A stretch of 64,000 nucleotides of DNA, taken from contig NZ_PHSO01000004.1 of assembly GCF_002870965.1 (NCBI RefSeq), forward strand, positions 62,001 through 126,000. Reading direction: 5' to 3'. The notes beneath the pieces were generated by a model. It saw nothing but the letters and a program-made list of their open reading frames with translations, searched no databases and had not been told where the DNA came from. The DNA is from Tsuneonella flava. GTDB taxonomy: Bacteria; Pseudomonadota; Alphaproteobacteria; Sphingomonadales; Sphingomonadaceae. Below are positions 58,706 to 64,000 of this stretch, piece after piece; positions within the stretch are counted from its first letter, which is position 1, and every line of letters starts with the position of its first letter. The position numbers were made by a program, and so were the translations under genes.

Positions 58706-60207
58706 TGGCCGAATCCCGGCTCGCTGGCGATCCGTGCTGCTTCACGTGCGGCGGCAAACAGTGCGCTCGCCTTCGCTTCACATTCCCGCTGTTCATATGC
58801 CGGGTTGCTATCGGCCACGATGCCGGCACCCGCCTGTACGTTCATGATCCCGTCTTTGACGACGGCGGTACGCAGCACGATGCAGCTATCGACCGATCCG
58901 TCCGGCGCGAAATAGCCGACACCGCCAGCATAGGCACCACGGGTTTCCGGCTCCAGCTCAGCAATGATCTGACAGGCGCGTACCTTCGGTGCCCCGCTGA
59001 CGGTGCCTGCCGGAAAACCTGCGAACAATGCGTCGAGAGCATCTTTTGACGGATCCAGCGCGCCGATCACATTGCTGACAATGTGCATCACATGGCTGTA
59101 ACGCTCTATCGTGAAGCTGTCGGTGACCTGCACACTACCGCGTGAGGCCACCCGGCCCACATCGTTGCGCCCCAGATCGAGCAGCATCAGGTGTTCCGCC
59201 CGTTCCTTGGCATCGGCCAGCAGGCTTGCTTCGGCCTCCCGATCGGCCTCCGCCGTTTTACCACGTGGACGGGTGCCAGCAATCGGGCGAATAGTCACTT
59301 CGCCGTCGCGCACCCGGACAAGGATTTCAGGGCTCGATCCGACGACCGCAAACCCAGGCAGGTCGAGGAAATAAAGGAACGGCGACGGGTTCACGCGCCG
59401 CAATGCGCGGTAAAGCGCAATCGGCGGCAGCGGGAAGGGACAAGTGAAACGCTGTGCCAGCACGACCTGAAACACATCGCCCGCCTCGATATAGGCCTTG
59501 GCGCGATCGACCATCGCTTCATATGCGCCCGCCGCCATTGTCGGTGTGAGCGCCATATCCGGCAGATCGTGTGCCACCGGAGAAGGCGGGACGGCGCTTT
59601 CCAGTTTTCGCAGCGTTTCGTCGATCCGTTCCTGCGCGTCGTCAACGGCCCGATCAGGCGCAGCGGCGCCCGGCCACACGGGGGCGACACAGGTCAGCTC
59701 TTCGCCCAACCTGTCGAACACGAGCAAAACGGTAGGGCGCACGAACAGCATATCGGGCAATTGCAGCGCGGAATCGGGGGCGCGCGGCAGCTTTTCCACC
59801 AGGCCGATGGTTTCGTACCCGAAATAGCCGACCAGACAGGTGAGGGCGGGGGGTAAACCCTTTGGCACGTCGATCCGGCACGACGCGACCAGCGCGCGCA
59901 ATTCCTCCAGCGCCCCACCATCGCAATCGCGGAAAGCCTCGCGGTCTGTTCGCCAGTCAGCATTGATCGCGGCCCGGTTGCCCTGCGCGCGGAATACGAG
60001 ATCGGGATCGAGCCCTACCATGCTGTAACGCCCGCGTACCTCGCCACCTTCGACCGATTCGAGCAGGAAGTCGCCCCGGCCCGGCTCGATAAGCTTCAAC
60101 GCTGCGCCAATGGGGGTTTCCGTGTCAGCGACGACCTTGCGCCAAACGAGCGCAGGCTTGCCCGCTGCAAGAGCGTCACGCGCCGCGCGGGCGTTATCGG
60201 GAGCCAA
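58702..60207 (-). CDS. trpE: Anthranilate synthase component I
   Basis: The 501-aa chorismate-utilising enzyme has FLLESVEGGEVRGRYSMVG, the LLES plus GRYS site for tryptophan feedback inhibition, and the catalytic regions RPIAGTRPRGKTAEADREAE, LMLLDLGRNDVGRVA and FAGFPAGTVSGAPKVRACQIIAELE. No ATG fits; translation probably starts at TTG 60207, with AGGAGGG 13 bp before it. The downstream order trpE, lipoprotein, pip, trpG, trpD, trpC is on one strand. Confidence 0.96.
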   Translation of the reverse strand: MAPDNARAARDALAAGKPALVWRKVVADTETPIGAALKLIEPGRGDFLLESVEGGEVRGRYSMVGLDPDLVFRAQGNRAAINADWRTDREAFRDCDGGALEELRALVASCRIDVPKGLPPALTCLVGYFGYETIGLVEKLPRAPDSALQLPDMLFVRPTVLLVFDRLGEELTCVAPVWPGAAAPDRAVDDAQERIDETLRKLESAVPPSPVAHDLPDMALTPTMAAGAYEAMVDRAKAYIEAGDVFQVVLAQRFTCPFPLPPIALYRALRRVNPSPFLYFLDLPGFAVVGSSPEILVRVRDGEVTIRPIAGTRPRGKTAEADREAEASLLADAKERAEHLMLLDLGRNDVGRVASRGSVQVTDSFTIERYSHVMHIVSNVIGALDPSKDALDALFAGFPAGTVSGAPKVRACQIIAELEPETRGAYAGGVGYFAPDGSVDSCIVLRTAVVKDGIMNVQAGAGIVADSNPAYEQRECEAKASALFAAAREAARIASEPGFGQ

Positions 60208-60228
60208 TTCGCTCAGCTCGCCCTCCTG

Positions 60229-62175
60229 TCAATTTGCGTTGTTGGCGCCGGTAAGTTGTTTCCGTACCGCGTCGATCGCCTTCTGATTGCGCTCGACTTT
60301 CATATCGGCCCGGATGGCAGTTCGCAGAGAATCGGAATATTCCCGGCCGAGCATCTGGCCGAGCGTCTGCTGAGCGGCTGCGATCTGCGGATCCTTGGCA
60401 TCGATCTTGCCCGGCTCGATGTCTTTCAGGGAGACGACGAACCAACCGGCATCGTTGGGCCCTTCCAGTTTCTTGCTCGTGCCTTTCGCCATCGAAAACA
60501 TCAATGCCAGCGGAGGCGGGACACGCTGTCCCGCTCTCGCGAGTTCTTCGCGAGTCAGGTTGAGATCGTCGACGGCAGGAAGTTTAACCTTCTCGGCAGA
60601 GATTGCCGCTTGCAGACTCTGGCCCTTCTTCACGCGATCCAGCACGCGCGTTGCCGCAGCCTTGGCCGCCTTGCTCCCTTCGCTGGCGCGCCATGCGAGA
60701 GTGAGGTCGTTGGTGATTTCTTTCATCGGAGCAGCCGCGGATTCGGTAATCTGCGACGTCTCGAAAATGATATAGCCACTATGGTCCGCAGTCGCGGCAA
60801 TTTGCGGCTGACCTTCGTCCATTTCGAACGCGGTTTGCAAAACGGGGCGGATTACTTCGGGAGCCATATCGCCCGGTGTTCCACCATAGACGCGGCCATC
60901 TGCGACAAGTGGCTGGGTCGACTTCACGTCTGCCTTCAGAGTCTTGGCAACGTCAGACAGAGATTCACCGTTGTCGAACCTGTCCTCGATATCGCTCGAC
61001 ATTTCGGACAGCGCCTGCGCCCGCTTTTCATCGCGGAGGGCAGTTGCGATCTCTCCACGCACCTGATCGAGCGTGCGCGAAGGGATGGTTTTCACTTCGT
61101 CCACCCGCACAACATACCATCCCAAGCTGCCGCGCGCCGGCGTCGCGACCTTGCCGCGAGGCGCGGAAAAAACAGCCTTGGCCACTGCATCGGATGCCTG
61201 CGAAGCGAGATCCTTGCTATCAATGGCATCGACGTGACTGACTTCGAATCCAGCCTGACGGGCCGATTGTTCGAACGAACCACCCGCATCGACCTTCTTG
61301 CGAATATCTTCTGCTGCCTGCTGGGTGGGAACGATCAACTGAGTCAGCTTGCGCTGCTCGCCTCCGGCATACATTGATGCCTTATTCTTTTCATACCGCG
61401 CTTTAATCTCGGCATCGGTCGGTTCGACATTGCCCAGCGCTTCGTCACCGAAAACCGCGTACCGCAGAATCCGGCGCTCGGGGCGGATGAAATTCTTTTT
61501 GTTCGCTTCGTAATAGGCGGTGAGCTGCTTTTCCGTCGGTTTACCCTTCGGTGCGAAAAGGTCGCTTGGCAAAATGGCAACGCTGCCCTTGCGCCGTTCC
61601 TTGATGAGCGCCGCATAGCGAGCCGCGATCTTCGAAGGCATTTTGGCGCCGAATGCAGCCGGCACCAGCACTTGTTCTGCCAGCAAACCCTGCGCCAGAT
61701 CGGTACGGACCTGCTGGTCGGTCAGTTTGCGCTGTGCCAGCATCTGCCGATAGAGAGACTCGTCGAATTCGCCATTTGGCCCCGCAAAGGCCGGGATACG
61801 GCGTATTTCACTGTTCACCAGATTATCGCCCGCGCGCAGGCCAATCGAATTGGCGAACTGGGACAGGGCTTTACGGTCGATCAACTGGTTCAGCACGTCG
61901 TCCATCGCCCCCTGCTCAATCAGAGAGGCCATCGATTCTGTGGGGTTCTGCTGACGCACATTATCGAGCGCGCCTGTCATCGCCTGACTGAATTCCGCAC
62001 TGCCGACCTTTTCGCCCCCGACCGATGCGACATTATCGCCCCCGGCTATTCCGCCAAAAGTCGCGTTGCTAGCGACATCGCCGCTGGCAAAAGCAACAGC
62101 GATAAGTGCAAGGAAAGCCAGCGTAAAAGCGACGCCGAGCTTCGTTTTGAAGACATTGCGAAAAGATTGGAGCAT
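60229..62175 (-). CDS. ppiD: PpiD/SurA-like periplasmic peptidyl-prolyl isomerase
   Basis: The 648-aa protein is anchored by one N-terminal TM (about residues 13-32) and has a SurA-N-like chaperone region (VASVGGEKVGSAEFSQAM) and two regions that fit parvulin-like PPIC folds (QRKLTQLIVPTQQAAEDIRKK to RGSLGWYVVRVDEV, and the later PPPLALMFSMAKG part). PpiD-type proteins help outer-membrane proteins at the SecYEG exit. It precedes trpE by 21 bp on the same strand and could share its transcript. Confidence 0.88.
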   Translation of the reverse strand: MLQSFRNVFKTKLGVAFTLAFLALIAVAFASGDVASNATFGGIAGGDNVASVGGEKVGSAEFSQAMTGALDNVRQQNPTESMASLIEQGAMDDVLNQLIDRKALSQFANSIGLRAGDNLVNSEIRRIPAFAGPNGEFDESLYRQMLAQRKLTDQQVRTDLAQGLLAEQVLVPAAFGAKMPSKIAARYAALIKERRKGSVAILPSDLFAPKGKPTEKQLTAYYEANKKNFIRPERRILRYAVFGDEALGNVEPTDAEIKARYEKNKASMYAGGEQRKLTQLIVPTQQAAEDIRKKVDAGGSFEQSARQAGFEVSHVDAIDSKDLASQASDAVAKAVFSAPRGKVATPARGSLGWYVVRVDEVKTIPSRTLDQVRGEIATALRDEKRAQALSEMSSDIEDRFDNGESLSDVAKTLKADVKSTQPLVADGRVYGGTPGDMAPEVIRPVLQTAFEMDEGQPQIAATADHSGYIIFETSQITESAAAPMKEITNDLTLAWRASEGSKAAKAAATRVLDRVKKGQSLQAAISAEKVKLPAVDDLNLTREELARAGQRVPPPLALMFSMAKGTSKKLEGPNDAGWFVVSLKDIEPGKIDAKDPQIAAAQQTLGQMLGREYSDSLRTAIRADMKVERNQKAIDAVRKQLTGANNAN

Positions 62176-62393
62176 AGTGGCGGTTAACTTCTTCCACTGA
62201 TAACGGGTCGGCGCGCCATTGGCGCATGCAAACAGGCGCTTTAGAGGGCCTGCGTATTTGTCGCAACAGGTCCAATCCGTTTTGACCGATTTACAAACTC
62301 GGACTAGCCGGATCGGTATTCTGCATCCTATAGGGCCGCTCCCAATCAGGGAGCATCCCTCCTATTGCACTCAACAGACGTGAGGATTTCGTC
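62176..62393. other. Divergent promoter region between ppiD and tpiA
   Basis: 218 bp with no gene. It must hold promoters for ppiD (minus) and tpiA (plus). A TTGACC at about 62282 is a possible -35 for tpiA, with no clear -10. ACGTGAGGATTTCGTC is the tpiA ribosome site. Confidence 0.45.
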
Positions 62394-63158
62394 ATGGCCC
62401 TCCGGCCGTATATCGTCGGTAACTGGAAAATGAACGGCACGCGCTCGATGCTTTCCGAAGCTCGTTCGATTGATCGTTCGGCACAACGACTCATGAAAGT
62501 GGAGGTCGCGCTTGCGCCGCCTTATACCCTGATTCATCCGGTTCACCGCGAGGCAGAGCAGATCGGCGTTGGCGCGCAGGATTGCCATCACGAAGTGGAA
62601 GGGGCGCATACTGGCGACATTTCCGCGACAATGCTGGCCGATGCCGGTGCGAAATTCGTTATTCTGGGGCACAGCGAACGGCGCCAGAATCACGGCGAAA
62701 CCGATGAATTGGTAAATGCAAAGTGTCATGCCGCCATTTCTGCTGGGTTGAAGCTGATCGTTTGCTGCGGCGAAGCGGAGGAGACCCGCAACGCAGGAAA
62801 TGCAGAGTCTTTCGTGATCGCGCAGCTACGCACCTCGCTGCCCGAGACGCTGGATGACGCTGCAGAGCGACTCGCTGTGGCCTACGAACCGATCTGGGCC
62901 ATCGGCACCGGTCGCACTGCGACAACCGACGATATCGCTGCGATGCATGGTGCCATTCGGGCCTTGCTGATCGAGCGATTCGGTGAGGAGCAGGGCGGGG
63001 TGGTCCGCATCCTTTATGGCGGTTCGGTCAAACCGGAAAATGCCCGCGAAATCCTCGAAACCGCCGATGTCGGTGGTGCGCTGGTGGGTGGTGCCAGCCT
63101 GACTGCGGAAAGCTTCCTCGGCATCGTTGCCGCGGGCGCCGACGTTCAGGAAAGCTAG
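62394..63158 (+). CDS. tpiA: Triosephosphate isomerase
   Basis: The 254-aa glycolytic enzyme interconverts DHAP and glyceraldehyde-3-phosphate. VGNWKMNGTR (catalytic Lys), ILGHSERRQNHGE (His) and AYEPIWAIGTGRTATTDD (Glu, then loop 6) are all present, and LYGGSVKPENAREI completes the phosphate site. GTGAGGA precedes the ATG. Confidence 0.98.
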   Translation: MALRPYIVGNWKMNGTRSMLSEARSIDRSAQRLMKVEVALAPPYTLIHPVHREAEQIGVGAQDCHHEVEGAHTGDISATMLADAGAKFVILGHSERRQNHGETDELVNAKCHAAISAGLKLIVCCGEAEETRNAGNAESFVIAQLRTSLPETLDDAAERLAVAYEPIWAIGTGRTATTDDIAAMHGAIRALLIERFGEEQGGVVRILYGGSVKPENAREILETADVGGALVGGASLTAESFLGIVAAGADVQES

Positions 63159-63159
63159 C

Positions 63160-63188
63160 GGCACGGGCAGAACATAACAGCCCGTACC
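63160..63188 (+). terminator. Hairpin after tpiA
   Basis: GGCACGGGC (63160-63168) and GCCCGTACC (63180-63188) pair with one mismatch around an 11-nt loop, just past the tpiA stop. No T-run; a weak terminator candidate. Confidence 0.4.
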
Positions 63189-63249
63189 CTTGCCCCGGCG
63201 CACATGCGCGCTTAGATGCGCGACAACCTGTTGTTAGAGTATCCGTTCG

Positions 63250-63600
63250 ATGTCCTCACTTTTTCTGTTCCTCATTGTCGTTCAGGCGATCATCGCCGCA
63301 GCCCTCGTCGGGGTTATCCTGATGCAGCGCTCGGAAGGGGGCGGACTGGGTGTCGGCGGCAATCCCACCGGATTGATGAGCGCGCGCGGCGCGGCGGATT
63401 TCCTGACGCGTATAACCAAGTGGCTGGCGATAGCTTTCGTGCTCCTGTCGATTGTCCTCGCGGCGATGGCGGCTGAAACCAGCACTGGCGGATCGAACGT
63501 CGAATCGACTCTCGATCGTTCGGCGCCTGCTGCTGCCCCGGCTGCACCTGCGCCAGAAGCCCCCGCTCAGAACGATCCGCTGTCCGGCGCTGCCGGCTAA
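63250..63600 (+). CDS. secG: Preprotein translocase subunit SecG
   Basis: The 116-aa protein has two TM helices (about residues 4-25 and 56-75) around the conserved VILMQRSEGGGLGVGGNPTGLMSARGAADFLTRITKWLA loop, then a short Ala/Pro-rich cytosolic tail. It stimulates SecA cycling at SecYEG. It lies between tpiA and pyrG, a common bacterial order. Confidence 0.95.
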   Translation: MSSLFLFLIVVQAIIAAALVGVILMQRSEGGGLGVGGNPTGLMSARGAADFLTRITKWLAIAFVLLSIVLAAMAAETSTGGSNVESTLDRSAPAAAPAAPAPEAPAQNDPLSGAAG

Positions 63601-63692
63601 CCCTTTTGTTCAATCGCCGCTGTGGATTGCGGCGCGAGCGGAGCGTATTCTGCTTGCGCCGACTCCTGAATGCGGCTTAAGGCCCGACCCCC

Positions 63693-64000
63693 ATGGCGCG
63701 GTACATTTTTATCACCGGCGGCGTGGTTTCCTCGCTCGGCAAAGGTCTCATGGCGGCGAGCCTCGCGGCTCTGTTGCAGGCGCGCGGATATCGCGTTCGG
63801 ATTCGCAAGTTCGATCCGTACCTGAACGTCGATCCTGGAACGATGAGCCCCTATCAGCACGGCGAAGTCTACGTCACTGACGACGGTGCTGAAACCGATC
63901 TCGATCTTGGCCACTACGAACGCTTCACCGGGGTTTCTGCCCACCAGGGGGATAACATTACCTCGGGCCGGATCTATCGCGATATCATCGCGAAAGAACG
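63693..64000 (+). CDS. pyrG: CTP synthase, N-terminal part (cut by window end)
   Basis: The visible 102 residues start [24 protein letters not shown], the P-loop-like amidoligase motif, and continue with [40 protein letters not shown]. The enzyme converts UTP to CTP with glutamine. The gene continues beyond the window. No strong ribosome site precedes the ATG. Confidence 0.97.
   Translation, partial: MARYIFITGGVVSSLGKGLMAASLAALLQARGYRVRIRKFDPYLNVDPGTMSPYQHGEVYVTDDGAETDLDLGHYERFTGVSAHQGDNITSGRIYRDIIAKE

Noticed and set aside
62213-62228. 16-nt palindromic sequence (GCGCCATTGGCGCATG) shared with 5281-5296
   Set aside because: One exact 16-nt match in a GC-rich 64-kb window is close to chance expectation, and no third copy or common context is seen.
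1-64000. tRNA, rRNA, CRISPR array, insertion sequence or attachment site
   Set aside because: None was seen: no T-loop GGTTCGA-type signature, no regular spacer-repeat pattern, no transposase or integrase frame, and no terminal inverted repeats at gene borders.

Overview
The window is a gene-dense bacterial chromosome segment, moderately GC-rich, with no insertion sequence, prophage, CRISPR array, rRNA or tRNA gene that I can recognise. Several features point to an alphaproteobacterium, most likely Sphingomonadales: the complex I operon followed by birA, coaX, rnj and a DUF1467 gene; the order trpE..trpG-trpD-trpC-moaC-moeA-lexA next to comEC and gltX; an RNase E with a large acidic/basic insert in its S1 domain and a C-terminal GWW motif; and a LexA box of the GTTC-N7-GTTC type. 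The genus is not resolvable by eye; an erythrobacter-like or sphingomonad-like organism is an inference.

Layout. 1-2.6 kb: the 3' part of an asparagine-synthase-type amidotransferase (the kind found in exopolysaccharide/exosortase loci), then a convincing RpfF-type DSF synthase homologue. 2.6-8.3 kb (minus strand): RNase E, then sdhB, a hotdog thioesterase and a ZapE/AFG1 ATPase. 8.8-18 kb (mostly plus): cell-wall amidase, penicillin-binding protein 1A, an exported peroxiredoxin, prfB, a lipoprotein methyltransferase, a nitronate-monooxygenase-like flavoprotein, a hydroxyacid dehydrogenase (minus) and an SH3 protein. 18-20.9 kb: a thiolase (minus) and a coniferyl-aldehyde-type dehydrogenase.

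20.9-40 kb: a complete 14-gene nuo operon (nuoA-N) running into birA, coaX, rnj and DUF1467, mostly with ATGA/GTGA-type stop-start overlaps. Four extra coupled genes sit inside it: a lipoprotein between nuoC and nuoD, a 60-aa membrane protein between nuoD and nuoE, and two membrane microproteins of 56 and 46 aa between nuoE and nuoF. NuoC carries an unusual Lys/Ala/Pro-rich tail.

40-46.9 kb is the least explained region and my best candidate for an undescribed system. It holds an 881-aa, two-TM, coiled-coil protein resembling polarity factor TipN in architecture. Divergent from it are an Hpt-like protein that lacks the phospho-acceptor His, a nucleotidyltransferase-like/membrane fusion, an all-helical DUF2336-like protein and a histidine-kinase-like protein whose H-box His is Pro while its ATPase domain looks intact.

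46.9-62.2 kb: gltA and gltX (minus), comEC (plus), then a long minus-strand set ppiD, trpE, a NAGPA-type lipoprotein, proline iminopeptidase, trpG, trpD, trpC, moaC, moeA, lexA (genes given in transcription order). lexA has its own SOS box. 62.4-64 kb (plus): tpiA, secG and the 5' end of pyrG.
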